A DNA stretch of 9,621 nt, taken from NCBI GenBank assembly GCA_015486785.1, contig WFQZ01000346.1, positions 1-9,621 on the forward strand, written 5' to 3'. Positions 1 through 6,484 of this stretch are shown in pieces. The position numbers and the translations under genes were made by a program. Position 1 is the stretch's first letter. Every line of letters starts with the position of its first letter. Origin of the DNA: Thermoflexales bacterium (GTDB lineage: Bacteria; Chloroflexota; Anaerolineae; B4-G1; SLSP01). The notes under the pieces are model-generated. The model was not told where the DNA came from and searched no databases. It saw only the letters and a list, made by a program, of their open reading frames with translations.

Positions 1-18
1 GAACTTTTCAAGAGGTTA

Positions 19-47
19 TTGCTTCAGGACGCTTTTTCGGGTAAAAT
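19..47 (+). promoter_or_regulatory. Candidate promoter for the secreted repeat protein
   Basis: TTGCTT (19-24) and TAAAAT (42-47) are separated by 17 bases. The -10 box matches the sigma-70 consensus at 5 of 6 positions, but the -35 box keeps only the TTG. Transcription would begin near 54, giving a leader of roughly 110 nt before the gene at 168. The rest of 1-164 is relatively AT-rich and shows no convincing gene. A weak CACCAC/GTGGTG inverted pair (79-84 and 113-118) is all else I see. The call rests on the consensus match only. Confidence 0.4.
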
Positions 48-167
48 AGAAATAGGGCAATGTCCACTTTGAAATATTCACCACAGCAAACGGGGAAAGA
101 GGCTAACGTTCCGTGGTGGGTTGACTTTTATGTGACGTGAAACACACAGACCTTTGAGCGAGAAGTG

Positions 168-1163
168 ATGAAGCGGAAAAGTACGATCTTACGAATTAGC
201 TTGTTTTTAACTCTCGCCGTGCTCCTGAGCCTGAGTTATCCTGCCTCCACGGTACAGGCTCAAACGTCCGGTGGCTATGATACCTATTGCAAAGACTCCG
301 GCCACCGGATAGACGAACATTTTGTGCGGTATTTCTATGATAACGGCGGGCCGGTCATCTTCGGCTGCCCTATGACCGAGTCGTTTATGGAGCGGGGAAT
401 TTTAGTACAATACTTCCAAAAGGCCCGCATTGAGTGGCATCCCGACAACCCAGACCCTTACAAAATCCAGTTGGGGCTGCTGGGCGATGAGTTGAAGTAT
501 CGCCAGCCACGGATTCAGGAGCCGATTCCTCGCTCGCGCCGCCGGGTGTATTTCCCCCAGACCGGCCACACGATTGCTTACACGTTTTTGGATTACTTCA
601 AAGCGCACGGAGGCATTGACATTTTCGGTTATCCGATTACCGAGATGTATTTTGAGGATGGGATCGTGGTGCAGTACTTCCAACGGCTCAAGATGGAATG
701 GCACCCGGATGATCCCGTCTCGCGGGTGCAGATCGGCAATTTAGGGGAACTGTATCTAGCCACCTATCGGGATCGCATCCCGCCGGAGGCATTGCGTCCG
801 GTTGATGCGCGTCCCGATACCGGCGTCGCCTCGCTGGGGATCAGCGTCAAGCAAGTGCGGGCGGTGGTTTCCTTGCGCTACTCGGTGATGAGCCGCCGTC
901 GCGATCAGACAGTCTCCGTGTTAGTGACCAGTGACAAAGGCGATCCGGTCCCAGGAGCTACGGTACACATCCGCTTTGAGACCACTTCCGGTAAGGAACT
1001 GCCGGGCACATCTCGCACCGTGACTACCAACGAGCATGGTTTCGCCCAAGCCTCTATTCCGGTGCAAAACGGCAAAACGGGCACGCAAGTCGTGGTTCGG
1101 GTAGATGTCACGTATGGCCCACACCAGACGGTGGCCCAGAACGTCTTTCTGCTATGGTGGTGA
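168..1163 (+). CDS. Secreted two-repeat protein with a C-terminal Ig-like domain
   Basis: A 331-residue exported protein of unknown function. Residues 1-31 form a classic signal peptide: the basic start MKRK, a hydrophobic core at about 10-24, and a VQA|Q cleavage site. Two homologous modules follow (about 40-113 and 128-202). Each has the order GH-I, an aromatic helix ending in YF, GG, FG-P-TE, VQYFQ, EWHPD-P and a Q-G-LG end. They recall the LGFP-type repeats of cell-wall-associated proteins, but I would not assign the Pfam family firmly. The C-terminal part (about 225-331) looks like a bacterial Ig-like or carboxypeptidase-regulatory beta-sandwich, with G-P-PGA-V-I near 259-269 and TNEHG-A near 287-293. 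Two cysteines (41 and 67), both in repeat 1, could form a disulfide after export. There is no catalytic domain and no sortase or transmembrane anchor, so a surface-binding role is only inference. The start is ATG at 168. A GTG lies immediately upstream at 165, and neither has a strong Shine-Dalgarno (only GAGCGAG at 156-162). Confidence 0.82.
   Translation: MKRKSTILRISLFLTLAVLLSLSYPASTVQAQTSGGYDTYCKDSGHRIDEHFVRYFYDNGGPVIFGCPMTESFMERGILVQYFQKARIEWHPDNPDPYKIQLGLLGDELKYRQPRIQEPIPRSRRRVYFPQTGHTIAYTFLDYFKAHGGIDIFGYPITEMYFEDGIVVQYFQRLKMEWHPDDPVSRVQIGNLGELYLATYRDRIPPEALRPVDARPDTGVASLGISVKQVRAVVSLRYSVMSRRRDQTVSVLVTSDKGDPVPGATVHIRFETTSGKELPGTSRTVTTNEHGFAQASIPVQNGKTGTQVVVRVDVTYGPHQTVAQNVFLLWW
285..773 (+). 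repeat. Two diverged tandem protein-level repeats
   Basis: Codons for two modules of about 75 residues (285-506 and 549-773) share the same ordered motifs: GH-I, YF, GG, FG-P-TE, G--VQYFQ, EWHPD-P, Q-G-LG. They are joined by a short proline- and arginine-rich linker (PRIQEPIPRSRRR). The DNA copies have diverged strongly, with only short stretches such as the one coding QYFQ still close, so the duplication is old. Confidence 0.75.
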
Positions 1164-1180
1164 AGCCACCAAGAGTTACG

Positions 1181-1218
1181 AAAAACAGCGCGGCATAGTC
1201 CTCCCGCGCTGTTTTTTT
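1181..1218 (+). terminator. Bidirectional intrinsic terminator
   Basis: ACAGCGCGG (1185-1193) pairs perfectly with CCGCGCTGT (1204-1212) around a 10-base loop. Five A residues precede the hairpin (1181-1185) and seven T residues follow (1212-1218), so it can terminate transcription from both sides. It lies 18 bases after the stop of the secreted protein gene and about 17 bases after the stop of the small - strand gene at 1235-1414. Shared terminators of this kind are usual between convergent genes, which supports the reality of the small gene. Confidence 0.9.
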
Positions 1219-1234
1219 ATCTCTCACCTTTGAG

Positions 1235-1414
1235 CTAATCTTCCTCTGTCTGATCTCTCCCCAGCACCGTATTCAGCCGCTGCTTGATGCGTTCCAGTAA
1301 GGAACGTTGTCCCGCTCGCGGGCCGTTCTTCCGCGTGTGCCGCAATCGGTCTATGACATGGCGTAACTTTTGCATCTTGACGAGCTTACGTTTGGTCTTC
1401 ACGTCCTCGGACAT
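1235..1414 (-). CDS. Small basic protein, 59 residues, unknown function
   Basis: This short gene reads ATG at 1414 to TAG at 1235 and encodes 59 residues beginning MSEDVKTKRKLVKMQKLRHV. About 17 Lys/Arg against 8 Asp/Glu make it strongly basic. It looks helical, with an acidic N-terminal tip, a basic first half, a glycine/proline break (NGPRAG, 30-35) and a second helix (about 37-51) ending in an acidic tail. It has no cysteines and no membrane segment. An AAGGAG Shine-Dalgarno (1420-1425) sits 5 bases before the ATG, a promoter with an overlapping inverted repeat lies upstream, and a shared terminator lies downstream. I do not recognise a family. A small nucleic-acid-binding protein or a transcript-level regulator would fit the charge, but that is inference. 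The complete expression signals make it a better gene call than its length alone would allow. Confidence 0.7.
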   Translation of the reverse strand: MSEDVKTKRKLVKMQKLRHVIDRLRHTRKNGPRAGQRSLLERIKQRLNTVLGRDQTEED

Positions 1415-1430
1415 AAATGCTCCTTACCTT

Positions 1431-1470
1431 TCAGGGCTAGAATAGTACCATAGTCCTATTTTAGCCCTGA
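1431..1470 (-). promoter_or_regulatory. Operator-like inverted repeat over the small gene's promoter
   Basis: Arms 1431-1445 (TCAGGGCTAGAATAG) and 1456-1470 match as an inverted repeat at 14 of 15 positions around a 10-base centre. On the - strand the repeat covers the -10 box (1458-1463) and the presumed start near 1450, and ends just before the Shine-Dalgarno. That placement suits a repressor site. It could instead form a hairpin in the 5' end of the transcript. No T-run follows, so it is not a terminator. Confidence 0.6.
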
Positions 1471-1485
1471 ATTTCGCCCTGGCAA
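1458..1485 (-). promoter_or_regulatory. Sigma-70-type promoter of the small basic gene
   Basis: Read on the - strand, TTGCCA (1485-1480) is followed after 16 bases by TAAAAT (1463-1458). Each box matches the consensus at 5 of 6 positions. The expected start is about 1450, leaving a leader of some 36 nt before the ATG at 1414. The -10 box lies inside the inverted repeat at 1431-1470. Confidence 0.6.
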
Positions 1486-1515
1486 GAGCGATTGTGACGC
1501 GCCGAAACAATTTTG

Positions 1516-1524
1516 TGATAGAAT
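1516..1524 (+). promoter_or_regulatory. Extended -10 promoter for the DUF362-PrsW-ComM operon
   Basis: TGATAGAAT contains an extended -10 element: TG, one base, then TAGAAT, which matches TATAAT at 5 of 6. The only -35-like box, TTGTGA at 1492-1497, is 21 bases away and probably too far. Extended -10 promoters can work without one. Transcription would start near 1531, right at the base of the leader stem described next. The promoter lies back to back with that of the small - strand gene. Confidence 0.5.
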
Positions 1525-1532
1525 TTGGGCAA

Positions 1533-1608
1533 CTGCTCAGCCGGTGATTGTGATCGGTTGCTTTGCCAGATAAACCGTACGCTCCCTTTTTGGTCAGCGG
1601 CTGAGCAG
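1533..1608 (+). promoter_or_regulatory. Structured 5' leader of the DUF362 operon
   Basis: CTGCTCAGCCG (1533-1543) pairs perfectly with CGGCTGAGCAG (1598-1608), enclosing 54 bases. Inside, CGGTT (1555-1559) can pair with AACCG (1573-1577). The closing stem would begin almost at the predicted transcription start and end about 30 bases before the Shine-Dalgarno at 1638-1642. A T-run (1587-1591) lies inside the loop. The layout is that of a compact structured leader such as a riboswitch or protein-binding RNA. I could not match it to a known class by eye, and chance pairing is not excluded. Confidence 0.45.
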
Positions 1609-1648
1609 CACTCCTTTAGAAAAATTTACCCAATTACGGAGGTAACTG

Positions 1649-2881
1649 ATGACGGAAAAACGTGCTTATCCAGGGCGGGGGACGGTGGCTATCGTGCGCA
1701 CACGCCCGGAAACGGTGTTGGATGACTACGCCCGCTTGATGGAGCTGGTGGGCTATCAAGAGATTCTGCCCCCGGAGAACACCACACTGTTGAAGATCAA
1801 CATCTCTTGGCAGACGTGGTATCCGGCCTGCTCGACGACGCCCTGGCAATTGGAAGGTGTGATCCGCGTGCTGCAAGGTGCCGGGTACGATCTCGTCGGA
1901 GTCCACAATGATACGGTGGTGGTGGATACCGGAGACGGTGAGGCGAATAACAAGCAGCGGTATGTCACCGACAAGTACGGCGTGCCCTGCACTTACATCT
2001 ACAAGCCGGAGGCGAAATGGGTGCGCTACGAGCCGAAACGCTGGCGATTCCTGGTGCTGGATCAGGTGTACCCGGAAGGGGTGTACATCCCGGAAGTGCT
2101 GATCGGCAACAACATCGTGCAACTGCCGACGGTCAAGACACACGTCTTCACGACCATCACCGGAGCGATGAAAAATGCTTTCGGCGGCCTGCTGGGGCGG
2201 AAGCGGCATTGGACGCACAGCGTGATCCACGAAACGGTGGTGGACTTGCTGGCGATCCAGCAGGAAATTCACCCCGGCCTGCTGGCGGTGATGGATGGCA
2301 CCTTCGCCGGAGACGGCCCCGGCCCACGGGCGATGTACTGGCACGAAAAGAACGTCCTCCTGGCTTCGGCGGATCAGGTCGCCATTGACGCTACCTCGGC
2401 GATGTTGCAAGGCTTCGATCCCATGAAGCTGCCCTTCATCCGCCTCGCCCACGAGCTGGGCTTGGGCGTGGGCAATCCCCGCGAGATCACTTTCGTGGGG
2501 GATACGGATGCGGCTGAGGAGCGTTGGAACTTCCGCGTGGAAGACACCTTCGCCAGTCGCGGGCAGAAGGCTATCTACCACGGAGCATTGAATCCCTTTG
2601 AAACGCTGTTGCTGCGCAGCCCCATTGTGCCCTGGTCATATTTCGCCAGCAACTTCTATCACAACGTGTATTGGTATCCGGTGGTGGGCAAGCGGCGGGT
2701 GGAAGCCGCGCTCCAAACGCCCTGGGGACAACTCTTCAGCCAGTACGGCGCGGATGCCGGCTTGGAAGGAGCGGTCTTGCCCAGCGTAGAGACGAAAACC
2801 GCCGTGCAAGGCGCGGCCTTCCTGCTTGGCGGCGCAGCTTTCTTGGGAGGGCTAGCAGCTTTGCTCAAACACCGCGACTAA
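1649..2881 (+). CDS. DUF362 family protein with a C-terminal membrane anchor
   Basis: A 410-residue protein of the DUF362 family, whose biochemical role is not established. Typical conserved blocks are visible: LLKINI (47-52), LPTVKTH (159-165), GAMKN-FGGLLG (172-183), VMDGTFAGDGPGPRA (214-228) and ADQVAIDATSA (241-251). Many DUF362 proteins carry a ferredoxin-like cluster. Here only isolated cysteines (61 and 114) are seen and no CxxCxxC motif, so this is the cluster-free type. The last 25 residues (about 386-406) are a glycine- and alanine-rich hydrophobic helix followed by KHRD, which reads as a tail anchor with the domain on one face of the membrane. No signal peptide is seen, so a cytoplasmic domain is likeliest. 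GGAGG (1638-1642) lies 6 bases before the ATG. The gene follows a structured leader and precedes the PrsW gene by 22 bases, so co-transcription is likely. Confidence 0.85.
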   Translation: MTEKRAYPGRGTVAIVRTRPETVLDDYARLMELVGYQEILPPENTTLLKINISWQTWYPACSTTPWQLEGVIRVLQGAGYDLVGVHNDTVVVDTGDGEANNKQRYVTDKYGVPCTYIYKPEAKWVRYEPKRWRFLVLDQVYPEGVYIPEVLIGNNIVQLPTVKTHVFTTITGAMKNAFGGLLGRKRHWTHSVIHETVVDLLAIQQEIHPGLLAVMDGTFAGDGPGPRAMYWHEKNVLLASADQVAIDATSAMLQGFDPMKLPFIRLAHELGLGVGNPREITFVGDTDAAEERWNFRVEDTFASRGQKAIYHGALNPFETLLLRSPIVPWSYFASNFYHNVYWYPVVGKRRVEAALQTPWGQLFSQYGADAGLEGAVLPSVETKTAVQGAAFLLGGAAFLGGLAALLKHRD

Positions 2882-2903
2882 CGCTCGCGGAAAGGGGGAC
2901 GTT

Positions 2904-3914
2904 ATGGATTTCCTGCTCATCCTCGCCTTGGCCTTTGTGCCGATGTTCGGCTATCTGTTTGTGCTGTGGTGGCTCGACCGTTACGAAAAAGAGCCGTTCG
3001 GCCTGCTGCTGATGGCATTCATCTGGGGCGCAGTCCCCTCCATCATCCTCGCGCTGATCGCGGAGATCGTCTTTGACGTGCCGCTCCAAATGCTGGGCAG
3101 CGGGCTGCTGTACGATTGGACCAGCTCCTCGGTGGTGGCCCCGGTGGTGGAAGAGAGCGTCAAGGCCCTGGCCCTGGTAGGATTGATGCTGTTCGTGCGG
3201 CAGGAAATCGACAGCCCGATGGACGGCATGATCTACGGCGGCGTGATCGGCTTCGGGTTCGCCGCCGTGGAAAACGTGCTCTACTTTATGGATGCCTACT
3301 CAACGGGCGGCATGGAATCCACCGTGGAGCTGGCATTGCTCCGCGCGGTGCTCTTCGGGGGCAACCACGCGATGTTCACCGGATTTACCGGCTTGGGGAT
3401 GGCCTTGTCGCTGGAGACGCGCCACAAATGGCTCAAGGCCTTCTGGATGCTGAGCGGGTTCGCCCTGGCGGTGATGGGACACGCCTTCCACAACACCTTC
3501 TCCACCTTCTGGGGCTACACCAACGCAGGCGGAGCTATGCTGGCGGTGACGGTCATCGCGGACTGGACCGGCATCCTGGTGCTGCTGGGCGTCGTGCTCT
3601 GGTCGTATTTCCTGGAGCGCGGACACATCCGCCGCTATACGCAAACCCTGGCACGGCAGCACCTCATTCCACCGCAAGAGGTCGCAATCCTGCAATCCAC
3701 TAATCGGCGCACCTTCACCCGTTTGCAAGCTCTCTTCGCGGGGGACTTGCGCCGCTGGCGGCTGCTGGGACGTTACTATCAGCGGCTGACCACGGCAGCC
3801 TTCGCCTGGCATCGCATGGAAACCGGAGCTGCCGGGGCAGAGGCGCGATTGCGCAAGCTGGAAGGAGAAATCGCGGCCTTGCAAGCGCAGCTTTTTCCGG
3901 CGTCCCCTCAATGA
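2904..3914 (+). CDS. PrsW-family intramembrane metalloprotease
   Basis: A 336-residue polytopic membrane protein of the PrsW/CPBP-like protease group. In Bacillus subtilis, PrsW starts regulated proteolysis of an anti-sigma factor. The expected signature residues are all present: LDRYEKEP after the first helix (24-31), EES-K (E83, E84, K87), FAAVEN (119-124), NHAMFTG (H155) and GHAFHN (H193, H196, N197). I count seven or eight hydrophobic segments between residues 1 and 235. The Glu and His clusters lie in or near membrane helices, as expected for metal binding. A tail of about 95 residues (240-336) follows that is hydrophilic and arginine-rich and ends in a short coiled-coil-like stretch (AEARLRKLEGEIAALQAQL). 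That tail may bind a partner. The start ATG has AAAGGGGGA a few bases upstream. The gene ends 6 bases before comM. Its substrate is unknown; the adjacent membrane-anchored DUF362 protein is one candidate by position only. Confidence 0.88.
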   Translation: MDFLLILALAFVPMFGYLFVLWWLDRYEKEPFGLLLMAFIWGAVPSIILALIAEIVFDVPLQMLGSGLLYDWTSSSVVAPVVEESVKALALVGLMLFVRQEIDSPMDGMIYGGVIGFGFAAVENVLYFMDAYSTGGMESTVELALLRAVLFGGNHAMFTGFTGLGMALSLETRHKWLKAFWMLSGFALAVMGHAFHNTFSTFWGYTNAGGAMLAVTVIADWTGILVLLGVVLWSYFLERGHIRRYTQTLARQHLIPPQEVAILQSTNRRTFTRLQALFAGDLRRWRLLGRYYQRLTTAAFAWHRMETGAAGAEARLRKLEGEIAALQAQLFPASPQ

Positions 3915-3920
3915 TGCCCG

Positions 3921-5453
3921 ATGTTAGCGATAGTCGGTAGTGCGGCAGTGGTCGGATTGCAAGCTCTGCCCGTGCGGGTGGAAGTGGACGTGCGGAGCGG
4001 CGGTCAATCCGGGGTGATGACGCTCGTGGGGCTGCCGGACGCAGCGGTGCGGGAAAGCAGCGAGCGCGTGCGCTCCGCGATCCGCAACAGCGGCCTCGCC
4101 TTCCCCGGCAATCGGCGCGTGACGGTCAACCTCTCGCCGGCGGACATCCGCAAAGAAGGCCCGGCGTATGACCTGCCTATCGCCGTGGGACTACTCGCCG
4201 CCAGCCGACAAATCCCCTTGCCCGCCTTGGAAGGGGCGATGTTTATGGGCGAGCTTTCCTTGGACGGATCGCTGCGTCACGTGCGCGGCATCCTGCCGAT
4301 GGCCGACATGGCGCGTCACAGTCAGGCCACCGCGCTCTATGTCCCAGCCGGCGACGCCGCCGAGGCCGCCTTGATCCCCGACGTAACCGTCTACCCGGTG
4401 GACTCGTTGGAAGCACTGGTCGCGCACCTCCAAGGCTTCGCCCCCATCCCGCCGCTGCCCGCGCAGACGGACTTCGCCGCCGCGCCGCCGCCCCCGGCGG
4501 TGGACTTCGCGGAAATCAAGGGGCAGGAGCACGCCAAGCGGGCTTTGGAGATCGCCGCCGCCGGAGGCCACAATCTGCTGATGATCGGCCCGCCCGGCGC
4601 GGGCAAAACGTTGATGGCGCGGGCGATCCCCGGCATCCTGCCCAGCCTCACCCTGGAGGAAGCTCTGGAAGTCACGCGCATCTACAGCGTGGCGGATATG
4701 CTGCCGGCGGATACGCCTTTGGTGAATCAACGGCCCTTCCGCGCCCCGCACCACACGATCAGCCACGCCGGTTTGGTGGGCGGAGGCCGCTGGCCGCGCC
4801 CCGGCGAGATCAGCTTGGCACACCGAGGCGTGCTGTTCCTCGACGAGCTGCCGGAGTTCGACCGGCGGGTGCTGGAAGTGCTGCGTCAGCCGCTGGAGGA
4901 TAAAATCGTCACCATCAGCCGGGCGCAAGGCACGCTCACCTTCCCCTCAAACTTCGTCCTGCTGGCGGCGATGAATCCTTGCCCTTGCGGCTACTACGGC
5001 GACCCGGAGCGGGCCTGCACCTGCTCTCTGGGGATGATCCAACGATACCGCAAACGCATCTCCGGCCCGTTGCTGGATCGGATTGACTTGCACATTGAAG
5101 TGCCGCGCGTCCACTACGACAAGCTCAGTGATGCCACGCAAGGCGAACCATCGGCGGTGATTCGGGCGCGGGTGGAGGCGGCGCGGCGGCGGCAACAGGC
5201 TCGCCTGGCGGCGACGCCGTTCACGTGCAACGCCGATATGGGGCCGGCGGAAATCCGCCAGTTCTGCCCGCTCGACTCCGAGGCCCAAAACCTGATGCGC
5301 TCGGCGATGCGGCAGATGCACTTGAGCGCACGAGGCTATCACCGGGTGCTCAAAGTCTCGCGCACCATCGCCGATCTAGAGGGCGCGGCGGACATTCAGA
5401 TGCCCCACCTCGCCGAGGCGTTGCAGTACCGCACCCGCGTTTTGGAGATTTGA
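3921..5453 (+). CDS. comM: ComM/YifB-family AAA+ ATPase (Mg-chelatase-like)
   Basis: A 510-residue protein at the usual length for the YifB/ComM family. ComM of Vibrio cholerae is a hexameric helicase that promotes branch migration of incoming DNA during natural transformation. Domains in order: an N-terminal ChlI/Lon-protease-like fold (about 20-170, with VGLPD-AVRES at 36-46 and NLSPADIRKEG-AYDLP at 70-85), the AAA+ core (about 193-400), and a C-terminal helical Mg-chelatase domain (about 413-508). The core shows Walker A GPPGAGKT (223-230), the family block RPFRAPHHTISHAGLVGGG (271-289), Walker B VLFLDEL (304-310), and an arginine-finger region GPLLDRID (382-389). It also has a four-cysteine motif, CPC...CTC (C354, C356, C366, C368), which is likely structural and metal-binding. 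No key residue is missing. The ATG lies 6 bases after the PrsW stop. The upstream bases (TCCCCTCA) give no good Shine-Dalgarno, so translation may depend on coupling to the gene before it. Confidence 0.93.
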   Translation: MLAIVGSAAVVGLQALPVRVEVDVRSGGQSGVMTLVGLPDAAVRESSERVRSAIRNSGLAFPGNRRVTVNLSPADIRKEGPAYDLPIAVGLLAASRQIPLPALEGAMFMGELSLDGSLRHVRGILPMADMARHSQATALYVPAGDAAEAALIPDVTVYPVDSLEALVAHLQGFAPIPPLPAQTDFAAAPPPPAVDFAEIKGQEHAKRALEIAAAGGHNLLMIGPPGAGKTLMARAIPGILPSLTLEEALEVTRIYSVADMLPADTPLVNQRPFRAPHHTISHAGLVGGGRWPRPGEISLAHRGVLFLDELPEFDRRVLEVLRQPLEDKIVTISRAQGTLTFPSNFVLLAAMNPCPCGYYGDPERACTCSLGMIQRYRKRISGPLLDRIDLHIEVPRVHYDKLSDATQGEPSAVIRARVEAARRRQQARLAATPFTCNADMGPAEIRQFCPLDSEAQNLMRSAMRQMHLSARGYHRVLKVSRTIADLEGAADIQMPHLAEALQYRTRVLEI

Positions 5454-5455
5454 GC

Positions 5456-6484
5456 CTACCCGAAGAGGCTGGGCTGCTCGGCTTCCTGCGGAGTGGGCAG
5501 ACCCAGATGAGCGTAGGCCAATTTGGTGGCCACGCGCCCGCGTGGCGTCCGCCCGATGAAGCCGAGTTGCAGCAAGTAGGGTTCGACCACGTCCATAATC
5601 GTGTCGGCGGCTTCCCCGATGGAGGCGGCGATAGTATCCAGCCCCACCGGCCCGCCGTCGAACTTCTCAATGATGGCGCGGAGCACGCGGCGGTCCAGAT
5701 CATCCAATCCCCGGTGGTCGATTTCCAGCAAGGCCAGAGCTTCGTCGGCGATGTCTCCGGTGATCACGCCGTCCCCGCGCACCTGCGCGAAATCACGCAC
5801 GCGGCGCAGCAGCCGCAAAGCGACCCGTGGCGTGCCGCGTCCCCGCCGCGCGATCTCCGCACGGCCTTCCGGCTCCAAGGGCACGTGTAACGCCTGGGCC
5901 GCGCGGGCGACGATTTTTTCCAGCGCGGCTTGATCGTAGAAGTCGAGCCGGTAGATTGCACCGAAGCGCGTCCGCAGCGGCGCGGAGAGCAGGGCCAGGC
6001 GCGTGGTCGCCCCGATGACGGTGAAATGGGGCAAGCTGAGCCGCACCGTGCGTGCGCCCGGCCCTTGCCCAATGACCAAGTCCAACGCGAAGTCCTCCAT
6101 CGCCGGATAGAGAATCTCCTCAACCGCCTTGCCCAGCCGGTGAATTTCGTCAATGAACAACACCTCGTTTTGGTGCAAGTTGCTCAGAATCGCGGCCAAG
6201 TCTCCCGCCCGTTCAATGGCCGGGCCGGCGGTCACGCGGATCGCCACGTCCATCTCGTGGGCGCAGATGTGCGCCAGCGTGGTCTTTCCCAGGCCGGGCG
6301 GGCCGTAGAAGAGCGTGTGTTCCAGGGCTTCGCCACGCTGCTGTGCCGCGCGGATCAGGATGTCCAGGTTTTCCCGCACGCGATCTTGACCGATCAGCTC
6401 GCGCAGGTGTTGCGGGCGCAAGGCGCGATCCAGGACGCCTTCTTCCGGCTCGGCTTGCGGGGCAAGGGTACGTCGTGGGGTCAT
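5456..6484 (-). CDS. ruvB: Holliday junction branch-migration ATPase RuvB
   Basis: RuvB is the AAA+ motor that, with RuvA, drives Holliday junction branch migration in recombinational repair. The 342 residues show the full family layout: an N-terminal LRP--L-E-IGQ-----L block (22-40), Walker A GPPGLGKTT (61-69), Walker B LFIDEIHR (109-116), sensor 1 GATTR (158-162), an arginine-finger region LRTRFG (170-175) and sensor 2 GTPRVA-RLLRRVRDF (217-232). The C-terminal winged helix has GGPVGLDTIA (277-286) and GFIGRTPRGRVAT (308-320). The start is ATG at 6484, preceded at 8 bases by GGAGG (6493-6497). The frame stays open upstream to 6718, but that stretch reads as an arginine-rich shadow of the neighbouring gene. 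The ATG overlaps the neighbour's TGA (ATGA), indicating coupled translation. ruvA and ruvC are not in the window. The stop lies 2 bases from the comM stop on the other strand. Confidence 0.96.
   Translation of the reverse strand: MTPRRTLAPQAEPEEGVLDRALRPQHLRELIGQDRVRENLDILIRAAQQRGEALEHTLFYGPPGLGKTTLAHICAHEMDVAIRVTAGPAIERAGDLAAILSNLHQNEVLFIDEIHRLGKAVEEILYPAMEDFALDLVIGQGPGARTVRLSLPHFTVIGATTRLALLSAPLRTRFGAIYRLDFYDQAALEKIVARAAQALHVPLEPEGRAEIARRGRGTPRVALRLLRRVRDFAQVRGDGVITGDIADEALALLEIDHRGLDDLDRRVLRAIIEKFDGGPVGLDTIAASIGEAADTIMDVVEPYLLQLGFIGRTPRGRVATKLAYAHLGLPTPQEAEQPSLFG

Noticed and set aside
79..118. CACCAC / GTGGTG inverted pair upstream of the secreted protein gene
   Set aside because: The pairing is only six bases with a 28-base gap, within chance expectation.
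1525..1725. Small + strand frame of 66 codons in the leader of the DUF362 gene
   Set aside because: It overlaps the DUF362 start in another frame and has no Shine-Dalgarno. The DNA is better explained as a structured leader plus the DUF362 coding region.
1634..2581. Long open frame on the - strand (315 codons)
   Set aside because: It lies wholly antisense to the DUF362 gene, whose family motifs are clear. Its translation is rich in His, Arg and Gln with no motif, as expected of a shadow frame in GC-rich DNA.
3300..3911. Open - strand frame of 203 codons
   Set aside because: It is antisense to the PrsW gene, which has all catalytic motifs. The translation is low-complexity (Gln/Arg/His).
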